This document shows positions 1 through 5,410 of a stretch of DNA of 13,480 bases, one piece after another. The stretch comes from Candidatus Pacearchaeota archaeon. GTDB taxonomy: Archaea; Nanobdellota; Nanobdellia; Pacearchaeales; GW2011-AR1. The translations under genes were made by a program, and so were the position numbers. Location: the NCBI GenBank assembly GCA_002688335.1, contig NZCQ01000005.1, positions 1 to 13,480 on the forward strand. Reading direction: 5' to 3'. Positions within the stretch are counted from its first letter, which is position 1; each line of letters starts with the position of its first letter. The notes under the pieces are model-generated. The model had not been told where the DNA came from. It ran no database searches and saw only the letters and a list, made by a program, of their open reading frames with translations.

Positions 1-50
1 AACTTACATCTGAAAATAAATGGCTGGAGTTAATTAAAATGGCAAACTAA
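1..50 (+). CDS. possible 3' end of a gene cut by the window edge
   Basis: One plus-strand frame is open from base 3 and ends in TAA at 48-50, giving about 15 residues that read like a C-terminal amphipathic helix (ending ...WLELIKMAN). Nothing identifies a family, and so short an open frame can arise by chance in AT-rich DNA. Sequence left of the window would settle it. Confidence 0.2.
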   Translation, partial: LTSENKWLELIKMAN

Positions 51-118
51 ATTTTTTATGAGGATTACCAACCTTTAAGGTAACAATGCATGGTGTGATT
101 AATTATTTATCGTTAATT

Positions 119-124
119 AAAAAA
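119..124 (-). terminator. oligo-T tract after rps8e
   Basis: On the minus strand a run of six T residues lies about 20 nt after the rps8e stop codon. Archaeal RNA polymerase can terminate at such U-tracts without a hairpin. The stretch 51-118 otherwise holds only AT-rich sequence with a short palindrome (ACCTTTAAGGT, 71-81) and no convincing gene. Confidence 0.3.
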
Positions 125-145
125 TTCGCTTTCAAATATTGTTGT

Positions 146-526
146 TTATTTAGATTTGTCAATGTTCAAAAGCACAGCTTGAACACTCCCTTCTTGAGAG
201 GGTCTGTTAGTTATTTTTGCTTTGCCTAATTCTGTTTCAATTATTGCGGATTTTAATAGAATGTTTTGACGGGCGAAGAAACGATTGCTTGGAGTTTCGA
301 GAACGTTTTTTATTTTAGTTTTAGTTGATTTTTTTGTTTTTAGATCTATAACATTTGCATAGTCTGAGGATAAAAGGACTGCTCTTTTTGTTCCGCTTCT
401 ATCTCTAACTACCTTTTGCTTTGTTTCTCTTAATTTAACTTTTCTTTCGATACCTGGAAGCGCGTGCTTCTTTTTCTTTTTCTGTTTGTGATATTTTCCT
501 CCAGATATTTTCCTTCCGTAAGCCAT
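146..526 (-). CDS. rps8e: 30S ribosomal protein eS8
   Basis: A small-subunit ribosomal protein of the archaeal/eukaryotic eS8 family that binds 16S rRNA. The 126 residues match the usual archaeal length (about 125-130). The N-terminus has the basic GRK-SGGK entry followed by a lysine-rich stretch (residues 4-20). The C-terminal half carries the family signature: NVLETPSNRFFARQNIL (about 74-90), then IIETELGKAKITNRP and a closing VQAVLLN segment. The ATG at 526 is chosen because the protein begins MAYGRK as archaeal homologues do and because a TATA element lies 25 nt upstream, the spacing expected of a leaderless archaeal mRNA. It is transcribed away from the tRNA-His/hisS cluster. No oddity is seen in the protein itself. 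Confidence 0.95.
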   Translation of the reverse strand: MAYGRKISGGKYHKQKKKKKHALPGIERKVKLRETKQKVVRDRSGTKRAVLLSSDYANVIDLKTKKSTKTKIKNVLETPSNRFFARQNILLKSAIIETELGKAKITNRPSQEGSVQAVLLNIDKSK

Positions 527-547
527 GAGAATTGATGTTGGGTAAGA

Positions 548-555
548 TTTATAAA
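548..555. promoter_or_regulatory. palindromic TATA box shared by divergent transcripts
   Basis: TTTATAAA is its own reverse complement. Its centre is 25-26 nt from the rps8e ATG on the minus strand and the same distance from an ATG at 577 on the plus strand. That is the usual TATA-to-start spacing for leaderless archaeal genes, so one TBP site may serve both directions. The minus-strand use is well supported; the plus-strand use depends on the tiny reading frame at 577 being real. Confidence 0.55.
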
Positions 556-576
556 GGTTTGGATTGTTGTTTTCTT

Positions 577-633
577 ATGAAAGCTAAAATTAGCAATGGT
601 ATTGTAGGGAGTTATCCCCACCTTAGTAATTGA
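577..633 (+). CDS. possible leaderless micro-ORF, 18 residues
   Basis: An ATG at 577 lies 25 nt after a symmetric TATA box and opens an 18-codon frame (MKAKISNGIVGSYPHLSN) ending in TGA. It has no membrane segment and no recognisable motif. Support comes only from promoter spacing; the alternative is that the box fires only toward rps8e, or that the plus-strand transcript is noncoding and runs toward the tRNA gene. Confidence 0.2.
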   Translation: MKAKISNGIVGSYPHLSN

Positions 634-670
634 TAATCTTAGTTTTACTTCTAGTAGTTTGAAGGATAAA

Positions 671-680
671 TCTTTTATAG
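671..680 (+). promoter_or_regulatory. TATA box for the tRNA-His transcript
   Basis: TCTTTTATAG is centred about 30 nt before the first tRNA base at 706-707, which places transcription start just upstream of the tRNA as expected for archaeal tRNA genes. A second AT-rich candidate (TTTATTTAAAT, 685-695) is too close to the tRNA. The same promoter may drive the downstream protein genes, since none of them has a clear promoter of its own. Confidence 0.5.
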
Positions 681-705
681 GAGATTTATTTAAATTAAAT
701 GTAAT

Positions 706-778
706 GGCGGTTGTAGCTCAATGGTTAGAGCGCACGGTTGTGGTCCGTGAGACGGGAGTTCGACTCTCCCCTTCCGCT
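706..778 (+). tRNA. tRNA-His(GTG), with an imperfect acceptor stem
   Basis: The cloverleaf folds well except for the acceptor. D stem GCTC/GAGC (716-719/728-731), anticodon stem CACGG/CCGTG (733-737/745-749), seven-base loop TTGTGGT with anticodon GTG at 740-742, four-base variable loop, and T stem GGGAG/CTCCC (754-758/766-770) around TTCGACT are all perfect. A G precedes position 1 (706), the G-1 identity base of tRNA-His. The acceptor stem 707-713/771-777 has two adjacent U:U oppositions (711/773, 712/772). The discriminator is T778, whereas archaeal tRNA-His normally has C73. CCA is not encoded. It could be a functional but deviant tRNA or a tRNA-like leader of the following operon, whose first gene starts 34 nt later. 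Confidence 0.85.
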
Positions 779-812
779 TTCTTCTTTCTAAATTTCTTGG
801 AGGTCTGAGAAG

Positions 813-1457
813 ATGATCGACTTAAATACTCGTGATCGAATTATTGTCCCGAAGAATTCTAGATTAGGAACCGAATGCAGAAAGGTTGTAACTAATTGGG
901 GTTATGATGATGGTCAAATTGAATCTGACTACAGGGGGGAAGATATTCCAGAGTTAGTTGAAGATTTGATAAGGAAGGGTGAGAGTGTTCTTGGGATAAC
1001 AGGAGCAGATTTTCTTGAAGAATATAAGCTGAGAAATCCTGAGAGTAATCTATCTGTATTAAGAAATGTTTATTGGGATAGAAATGAATTTTTATATAGA
1101 GAGCCGATGCTTTGTTTACTTGGACCAAAAAATGGAAATTTAGATTTAATTCCTGAGCAAATTAGAATCGCTATTAATAGAAAGTATCAAAATATCTCTG
1201 AAAGATATTGTTTAAAAGAATTAGAGGAAAAGGGCTATAGATTTGAAAGGAAATATATGGCTGGAGCAACTGAGAAAAGATTTGAAAAAGGTCTTTCAGA
1301 TTTGATTATTGAAATCGTTTGTTCTGGGAGAAGTTCTGAAGAGTCTGGACTCGTTCCATATTTAGATATATTCAGCTGCAATATTGTTTTGATCGGGAGT
1401 GATACCAAAACAAATAAAAGTGAACGAGAACTGAATGTAAATGAAGGAGAGGTGTAA
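813..1457 (+). CDS. ATP phosphoribosyltransferase (HisG)-like protein, short form
   Basis: HisG joins ATP and PRPP in the first step of histidine synthesis. The 214 residues fit the short-form HisG length, and the family landmarks occur in order: IVPKNSRLG at 11-19 (HisG usually has a KGRL-type start), DIPELV...LGITGADFLEE at 44-70, GATE at 151-154 (HisG GSVE/GAVE), and DLIIEIVCSGRSSEESGL at 163-180. The last is the PRPP-binding loop, normally D-[IL]-V-x-T-G-x-T-L, and here it is altered (E for D, SGRSS for TG-TL), so activity is uncertain. No C-terminal regulatory domain is present. A strong Shine-Dalgarno GGAGGT at 799-804 sets the ATG at 813. It follows tRNA-His and precedes two phosphatase-like genes and hisS. 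Short HisG enzymes normally work with HisZ, a HisRS paralogue, which makes the hisS neighbour notable. Family placement is by motif recall; the role is unknown. Confidence 0.7.
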   Translation: MIDLNTRDRIIVPKNSRLGTECRKVVTNWGYDDGQIESDYRGEDIPELVEDLIRKGESVLGITGADFLEEYKLRNPESNLSVLRNVYWDRNEFLYREPMLCLLGPKNGNLDLIPEQIRIAINRKYQNISERYCLKELEEKGYRFERKYMAGATEKRFEKGLSDLIIEIVCSGRSSEESGLVPYLDIFSCNIVLIGSDTKTNKSERELNVNEGEV

Positions 1458-1458
1458 A

Positions 1459-1869
1459 ATGAAAATATTATTTGTGTGTAAAAACAATAGGTTTAGAAGT
1501 AGAGTTGCTGAGAGCTATTTTAATTCTGTTAATGAAAATAAGAAAGTGTTTGCTGATAGTGCGGGAATAATAGTTGGAGCTCCACTTACTAAGTATCAGT
1601 CGAATGTTGCTAGAAAGGCTGGTTTGAGAATAGATGGTAGGCCAAGAGGATTGAGTAGTAAACTTATATTGAGTCGGGATTTGATTGTAATTGTTGCAGA
1701 TAATGTTCCTAGTTCAATATTTAAAGATAGAAGTTATAGTGTTAATGTGGTAAAATGGGGAATTAAGGATGTTTATGTAAAAGATGAGAAGAAGATTTTG
1801 AAGACTATTGAGGAGATCAAGAGTAAGGTTAGAAGTTTAGTTAAAAAATTGGAGAAAAAAGAAAGATGA
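1459..1869 (+). CDS. low-molecular-weight phosphatase-like protein, first copy
   Basis: Members of this fold (LMW protein tyrosine phosphatase / ArsC-like) cleave phosphate through a cysteine in a C-x5-R-S loop near the N-terminus. Here the loop is CKNNRFRS (C7 to R13), followed by AESYFN and DSAG, all at family positions. A later segment VADNVP is shared with the next gene. The usual acid motif Asp-Pro is absent; an Asp in WGIKD may take the place. I start at ATG 1459 (136 residues, MKILFVC) rather than the in-frame ATG at 1441, because GGAGAGG lies 5-10 nt before 1459 and the loop then sits at the normal position. It begins 2 nt after the HisG-like stop and overlaps the next gene by ATGA, so translation is probably coupled. 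The substrate is unknown. Confidence 0.75.
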   Translation: MKILFVCKNNRFRSRVAESYFNSVNENKKVFADSAGIIVGAPLTKYQSNVARKAGLRIDGRPRGLSSKLILSRDLIVIVADNVPSSIFKDRSYSVNVVKWGIKDVYVKDEKKILKTIEEIKSKVRSLVKKLEKKER

Positions 1870-2279
1870 GAAAAATATTGTTTATATGTTTGGGAAATAG
1901 ATTTAGAAGTAGAATAGCTGAGGAATATTTTAATAAGACGAATAAAAATAAGAAAATAAAATCATCAAGTGCTGGATTAGTTTATGCAAATCCGATTTCT
2001 AAGAATACCGTAAAAACTGTTAAGAAATATGGTATAAATATTGGTGGTGGGACTCCTAAAAGAATTAAGGAGAACGATCTTAAAAATGTAGATAAGGTTA
2101 TTGTCGTAGCAGATAATGTTCCAATTTCAATATTAAAGATATTCTCTAAGAATGTAATATCTTGGAATATTAGAGATACTGATGGAGGGAATCAAAATAA
2201 AGTAGAGAATATTGTTAAGAATATCATTAAAAAAGTAGATGTATTGATTAAGAAAATATTAAGGGAAGGAGTAAAATGA
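1866..2279 (+). CDS. low-molecular-weight phosphatase-like protein, second copy
   Basis: A 137-residue protein aligned along its whole length with the gene before it. The phosphate loop CLGNRFRS (C8 to R14) is closer to the classic LMW phosphatase loop C-x-G-N-x-C-R-S than that of the first copy. SSSAG, VADNVP and W-N-I-R-D-T-D follow in the same order. The Asp of the last motif may be the general acid, though the usual following Pro is missing. Start and stop overlap both neighbours by ATGA (1866-1869, 2276-2279), the tightest coupling in this operon. The C-terminus is lysine/isoleucine rich and probably helical. This is a tandem duplication that has diverged, so the two proteins may have different substrates or form a heterodimer. 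The target is unknown. Confidence 0.75.
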   Translation: MRKILFICLGNRFRSRIAEEYFNKTNKNKKIKSSSAGLVYANPISKNTVKTVKKYGINIGGGTPKRIKENDLKNVDKVIVVADNVPISILKIFSKNVISWNIRDTDGGNQNKVENIVKNIIKKVDVLIKKILREGVK

Positions 2280-3427
2280 AAACAGATACGGTGAAGGGAT
2301 TTAGGGATATTGAAGATGCTGGTAAGAGGTCTAAGATTTTAGAGATTATAGAAAGAACTTTTAGGTTGTATAATTATAAGAGAGTTGAGACTCCGATAAT
2401 TGAATATGAAGAGTTTGTTAAGGGAGATAATGAGAAGGATGAAGCGGTTAGCGATATTTTCAAGCTTAGTGATAAGGGAAATAGGAAATTAGCCCTGAGA
2501 TATGAATTTACCTTTCAGCTTAAGAGGTTGATGAAGAATAAAAAATTGCCTTATAAGAGATATCAGATAGGCCCTGTTTTTAGAAATGAGCCAATATCTG
2601 GGAATCGGTGGAGGCAGTTTACTCAATGTGATATGGATGTAATTGGAGCGAGAATTGAGGACGTTGGTGAGATTCTTGCGATGACTTCTAATTTACTAGA
2701 TGAATTAAAAGTTAAATCTACGATTTATGTGAATAATCGGAAGTTGTTGAATGAAATCTTGGAGAGTGTTGGGATTGTTGATGATAAAGAAGAAGTAATT
2801 AGAGAGATCGATAAATTGGATAAGTTAGGTGAAAAGGAAGTTAGGGCTAACTTGAAAAGATATGAGGCTGATAAGGTTTTATCTATTTTTAAGAAAGATG
2901 AAAAGTATTTTGAAAGGTTTGATGGTTATAAGGATATTAAGAAGCTTAAGAGATTATTGAAAGTTTATGGGGTTAAAGTGAAGTTTTCTCCTTTTTTGGC
3001 TAGAGGGCTTTCTTATTATAATTGGATTGTATTTGAAGTTAAGAGTAATGTTAAGGAGACAATTACCGCGGGAGGAGGGAGTTATATGATTAATAATGTT
3101 CAAGGTTCTGGGATTAGTTTTGGATTGGATAGGTTGGAGGTGATAAGTAAAATTGAAGATGATGTGAAAAAGGTGTTAATAATTAATATGGATTCGAATA
3201 AGGAGAGCATAGGGATTGCTGATAAGATTAGGAAAGAAGGAGTGGTGTGTGAGGTTTATAATGGGAAGATTGGAAAGGGGCTGGATTATGCTAACTCTAT
3301 TGGAATAGATAAAGTTATTATTGTTGGAGAGGAAGAAGTTAAATCTAAGAAATATACTTTTAAGAATATGAAGAGTGGGAAAGAGAAGAAGGTTAACGAG
3401 GAGGAATTGTTGAGATCTTTGAAGTAA
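2276..3427 (+). CDS. hisS: histidine--tRNA ligase
   Basis: Charges tRNA-His with histidine. It is a class II synthetase of 383 residues, somewhat shorter than the usual 410-430. Residues 1-60 hold the GFRD entry and motif 1 region (YNYKRVETPIIEY). Motif 2 is at about 97-125 with the catalytic FRNE (102-105). The histidine-specific element is LARGLSYYNW (241-250): its Arg243 is retained, but the common RGLDYY has Ser for Asp. Motif 3 GISFGLDRLE is at 279-288. A C-terminal anticodon-binding domain (about 297-383) is present, which argues against HisZ, the paralogue that lacks it. The ATG overlaps the upstream stop, with GGAAGGA just before it. The gene ends the tRNA-His/HisG-like/phosphatase cluster. 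HisRS activity is likely; whether it also binds the HisG-like protein, as HisZ binds HisG, is speculation. Confidence 0.93.
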   Translation: MKTDTVKGFRDIEDAGKRSKILEIIERTFRLYNYKRVETPIIEYEEFVKGDNEKDEAVSDIFKLSDKGNRKLALRYEFTFQLKRLMKNKKLPYKRYQIGPVFRNEPISGNRWRQFTQCDMDVIGARIEDVGEILAMTSNLLDELKVKSTIYVNNRKLLNEILESVGIVDDKEEVIREIDKLDKLGEKEVRANLKRYEADKVLSIFKKDEKYFERFDGYKDIKKLKRLLKVYGVKVKFSPFLARGLSYYNWIVFEVKSNVKETITAGGGSYMINNVQGSGISFGLDRLEVISKIEDDVKKVLIINMDSNKESIGIADKIRKEGVVCEVYNGKIGKGLDYANSIGIDKVIIVGEEEVKSKKYTFKNMKSGKEKKVNEEELLRSLK

Positions 3428-3433
3428 TTAATT

Positions 3434-3676
3434 ATGAAAATAATATACACATTTCACTGGAGAAGGCAGAAGAGGTTTAGGCTTGAGATAACTGATGATC
3501 TTATTGAGATGTGCATTATTAATTCTGATAAATTGAAAGATAGAAAATGGGACGATGCATATAATGCTATATCTAGAATCCCCCCTTCTGGTAGGATTCT
3601 TAAAGTTGTTTATAGGGAGAGATTTGATGGAGAAAGCAAAACTATAAAAATCATCACTGCTTGTTGGTTGGATTAA
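3434..3676 (+). CDS. DUF4258-type protein, putative toxin of a toxin-antitoxin pair
   Basis: An 80-residue basic protein resembling DUF4258: an N-terminal H-W segment, a helix with ITDDLIEMC, and a C-terminal strand pair RILKVVYRE...IKIITAC, as in RelE/BrnT-like small toxins. The gene begins 6 nt after hisS and ends 4 nt before a DUF2283-type gene, so the three are probably co-transcribed. DUF4258 and DUF2283 genes often occur as neighbours and are regarded as a likely toxin-antitoxin pair, but I know of no firm activity assignment. No catalytic residues can be named from sequence alone. The ATG at 3434 is the first in frame; no strong Shine-Dalgarno is visible, which suits translation coupled to hisS. 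Confidence 0.65.
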   Translation: MKIIYTFHWRRQKRFRLEITDDLIEMCIINSDKLKDRKWDDAYNAISRIPPSGRILKVVYRERFDGESKTIKIITACWLD

Positions 3677-3680
3677 TAAA

Positions 3681-3893
3681 ATGGAACGTTGGTATGATGA
3701 AGAAGAAGATATCTTGGGATTGCATTTCCAAGACAAAGAATATTGGAAGAGTATAGAGCTCTCAAATGGAATTGTTATAGACATCTCAGAGGAGGGAGAG
3801 ATTATTGGAATGGAAGTGCATAAGGCTAGTGATGTTTTCTCAGGAGATGTTAAGAAAGTTATTGATATGGCAAAAGAAATGGTTAAGGGGTGA
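3681..3893 (+). CDS. DUF2283-type protein, putative antitoxin
   Basis: A 70-residue acidic protein with the DUF2283 layout: a start with Y-D-E-E-D-I-L, then a strand SIELSNGIVIDISEEGEIIGMEV leading to a short C-terminal helix. Its acidic charge complements the basic DUF4258-type protein encoded 4 nt upstream, as expected of an antitoxin. It lacks an obvious DNA-binding region, so autoregulation through this protein is not evident. The assignment to DUF2283 is by motif recall and fairly safe; the antitoxin role is inferred from pairing. Immediately after its stop, bases 3896-3928 resemble the 3' end of hisS. Confidence 0.65.
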   Translation: MERWYDEEEDILGLHFQDKEYWKSIELSNGIVIDISEEGEIIGMEVHKASDVFSGDVKKVIDMAKEMVKG

Positions 3894-3895
3894 TT

Positions 3896-3928
3896 GATGA
3901 AAAGGAATTGTTGAAGATTCTTAGTTAG
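3896..3928 (+). repeat. partial copy of the hisS 3' end after the DUF4258/DUF2283 pair
   Basis: Read in one frame, 3896-3928 encodes DEKELLKILS followed by TAG, resembling the HisRS tail NEEELLRSLK followed by TAA (3395-3427). The two share GGAATTGTTGA exactly (3403-3413 and 3904-3914) in the same codon phase, about 500 bases apart. It could be a displaced original hisS end left when the cassette inserted. The match is short and may be chance. Confidence 0.3.
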
Positions 3929-3939
3929 TCTTTGACTAA
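3925..3939. terminator. small hairpin between convergent genes
   Basis: TTAGTC and GACTAA form a perfect six-base-pair stem with a TTT loop, exactly where the plus-strand hisS operon meets the end of the minus-strand gene whose stop codon is at 3925-3927. It could help end both transcripts, but no long T-run follows on either strand. Confidence 0.3.
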
Positions 3940-4356
3940 AGTTACTTTTCCATCCATTTTCTTTATTTTAGCTCCTTTAGAATCTTTTGATAAATAAACG
4001 ATGTGTCCATCCTCTCCCTCATCCTTGTTATTTGCGTTGTCAACTGTTTGGAGTATCTTTTTTAGGTAACTTCCTTCTCTATAGCTACCAGGCCTTTCCC
4101 TCTTTGCTCCCCTTAACAATTCTGTTAGTTGTAAATATTTGATATCATCAACAAATATTGCATTTTCCAGAGTTGAATGTAGTTCTTGATCCGATCTATT
4201 TTCTACGAAAAAACCGAAATCTTCGTTGTCTCTGTAAGTAGTGTAAATTGCGTCTTTGTTTTTATAGCTAACTGGTTTTGGTGCTAGAGGATCTGCCTCA
4301 GCAGTATCTGCATCTCCGAATAGATAGTCAAGATCTATATCGCTATCTTGATCCAT
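3925..4356 (-). CDS. acidic protein of unknown function
   Basis: A 143-residue protein I do not recognise. The first 30 residues are very acidic and probably disordered (MDQDSDIDLDYLFGDADTAE), followed by a proline-containing linker (DPLAPKPVSYKN) and a mixed region with FGFFVENRSDQEL and YLQLTELLRGAKRERPGS. No signal peptide, membrane segment, cysteine motif or known catalytic motif is visible. It probably has its own leaderless promoter: TATAAATAA lies about 25 nt before the ATG, overlapping the stop of the upstream methyltransferase gene. Length, start and promoter support a real gene; the function is open. Confidence 0.7.
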   Translation of the reverse strand: MDQDSDIDLDYLFGDADTAEADPLAPKPVSYKNKDAIYTTYRDNEDFGFFVENRSDQELHSTLENAIFVDDIKYLQLTELLRGAKRERPGSYREGSYLKKILQTVDNANNKDEGEDGHIVYLSKDSKGAKIKKMDGKVTLVKD

Positions 4357-4376
4357 GTGATATTTAAGTGTAGATA

Positions 4377-4385
4377 TTATTTATA
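4377..4385 (-). promoter_or_regulatory. TATA box of the acidic protein gene
   Basis: TATAAATAA on the minus strand is centred about 25 nt before the ATG at 4356, matching leaderless archaeal promoter spacing. It overlaps the stop codon of the methyltransferase gene (4381-4383), so the downstream gene can be transcribed independently of the operon above it. Confidence 0.5.
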
Positions 4386-5070
4386 CCTTTTTGATCTCAA
4401 ATATCCAGTTTTTTCTTGAGAACCTATCTTTTTTTCTTGACCTATAAGTTTTTATTATTTTGAATCCTGTTTTTTCTAAAAGGTTTTTTAGCTCTTGTTT
4501 TTTGTATAAATAATAATATCTCATATATGGAACTCCTTGTTCTTTCCAAGACATGTAGATTGATCCTTGGTTGTTAACTTTATTAAATCTTTTATCTTTG
4601 GAGTTCCAGACTGATATTAGGGCTGTTGCGTTTTTCTTTAATACTCTCTGGAATTCTTTTAATGCTTTTTCTCTGTTCTCTTTTGTTTCTATGCAATGGA
4701 GAGTTGCAATGAAAAGTCCTTGATGGAAGGTTTTTGATTTAATATTTTTTAGATTGTGTGCTTGGGCTTTGATTAGCTTTGCATTTATTTTGTTTTTAGA
4801 GATGTATTTTTTTGCTTGTTTTAATTGATCTGATGAGAAGTCAATTCCTGTGTATTCTATGTTTTTATTTGGAATCATGTTTCTGCCTGTTCCGCAACCT
4901 AGATCGATAACTTTCCCTTTTTTATCTTTTAGAAATTCTTCTACTATTGGAATTTTTTTAACTACATAAGTTTTCCAGGGTTTTGCTATGCTATTCCAAA
5001 CTTTTTCTTGATTTGGTTTCTTGTTGCTTTTTTCGTAGTCTTTTTTTGAGATTATCTTGAAAGTTATCAT
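4381..5070 (-). CDS. class I SAM-dependent methyltransferase, Trm9/ALKBH8-like
   Basis: A 229-residue Rossmann-fold methyltransferase. Motif I is DLGCGTGRN (56-64), followed by the acidic end of strand 2 (YTGIDFS, about 73-79). Specific resemblance to Trm9/ALKBH8 comes from VWNSIAKPW near the N-terminus, IATLHCIETKENREKAL (121-137, Trm9 has A-V-I-H-H plus R-R-x-A-L), ALISVWNSKDKRF (150-162) and RYYYLYKKQEL (184-194). Trm9 methylates carboxymethyl-uridine at tRNA position 34, a base made by Elp3, and an elp3 gene lies 1.2 kb away. The eukaryotic enzyme needs Trm112, which is not in this window. The ATG at 5070 comes 2 nt after the stop of a small membrane-protein frame, so it appears to be the last gene of a minus-strand operon. 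The subfamily call is good but not certain. Confidence 0.8.
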   Translation of the reverse strand: MITFKIISKKDYEKSNKKPNQEKVWNSIAKPWKTYVVKKIPIVEEFLKDKKGKVIDLGCGTGRNMIPNKNIEYTGIDFSSDQLKQAKKYISKNKINAKLIKAQAHNLKNIKSKTFHQGLFIATLHCIETKENREKALKEFQRVLKKNATALISVWNSKDKRFNKVNNQGSIYMSWKEQGVPYMRYYYLYKKQELKNLLEKTGFKIIKTYRSRKKDRFSRKNWIFEIKKV

Positions 5071-5072
5071 TT

Positions 5073-5249
5073 TTATTGAAAAATTAGTGAGGATATTTCA
5101 ACACTAAGGGAGTATATTATTGAGAAGTAAGTTGTGAATAACTGAATGGAGCTGAAACAAATTGTTTGATAGGTTACCAGAAAAAATATTATCAATATGA
5201 TGAACCCAGATGTTATCCCGATTAATCTTAAGGAATCGTAGAATTCCAT
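5073..5249 (-). CDS. small predicted membrane protein, 58 residues
   Basis: A 58-codon frame below usual gene-calling length. It starts with a short amphipathic lead (MEFYDSLRLIGITSG), followed by a hydrophobic run FIILIIFFLV at about 16-25 that would span a membrane, and a second hydrophobic stretch (about 37-48). Its ATG begins one base after the preceding small frame's TAA, and its own stop comes 2 nt before the methyltransferase ATG, a spacing unlikely for a random frame. No family is recognised. Against it: hydrophobic frames are common by chance in AT-rich DNA. Confidence 0.4.
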   Translation of the reverse strand: MEFYDSLRLIGITSGFIILIIFFLVTYQTICFSSIQLFTTYFSIIYSLSVEISSLIFQ

Positions 5250-5250
5250 T

Positions 5251-5358
5251 TTATTTTAATATTGTAAGAATTATAGTTGTTGTTCCAAGAATTAAGACTA
5301 TTATCCCAATACCGAAAAGTATCCATCCTATTCTTTCCTTTAATATGTTTTTCTTCAT
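5251..5358 (-). CDS. small single-span membrane protein, 35 residues
   Basis: The sequence is a classic tiny inner-membrane protein: a positive start (MKKNILKERI) and one hydrophobic span GWILFGIGIIVLILGTTTII (about 11-30). The frame is open upstream to an ATG at 5436, but that stretch runs through two palindromic hairpins, so I start at 5358, just 2 nt downstream of hairpin A. The start has no clear Shine-Dalgarno; base pairing of the hairpin may limit access to it. The positive-inside rule suggests the N-terminus faces the cytoplasm. The function is unknown. Confidence 0.5.
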   Translation of the reverse strand: MKKNILKERIGWILFGIGIIVLILGTTTIILTILK

Positions 5359-5360
5359 CG

Positions 5361-5402
5361 GAGTAATCAGGAAACCACACCTTTTAAGGTGTGGGATTAC
5401 TC
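5361..5402. repeat. hairpin A, bulged palindrome
   Basis: An outer stem GAGTAATC/GATTACTC (5361-5368/5395-5402) encloses an inner stem CCACACCTT/AAGGTGTGG (5375-5383/5386-5394) with a two-base loop; AGGAAA (5369-5374) is bulged on one side only. All 17 pairs are perfect. It ends 2 nt before the start of the 35-residue membrane protein on the minus strand. It could be an RNA element in that leader or a mobile-element-derived palindrome. Confidence 0.75.
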
Positions 5403-5410
5403 TAGATCCT

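Noticed and set aside
1441..1458. Upstream in-frame ATG for the first phosphatase-like gene
   Set aside because: It lies inside the preceding gene and its codons form the Shine-Dalgarno for the ATG at 1459, which gives the normal N-terminus.
3428..3784. Minus-strand open frame opposite the DUF4258/DUF2283 genes
   Set aside because: It spans two well-supported plus-strand genes and their junction and has serine-rich mirror composition.
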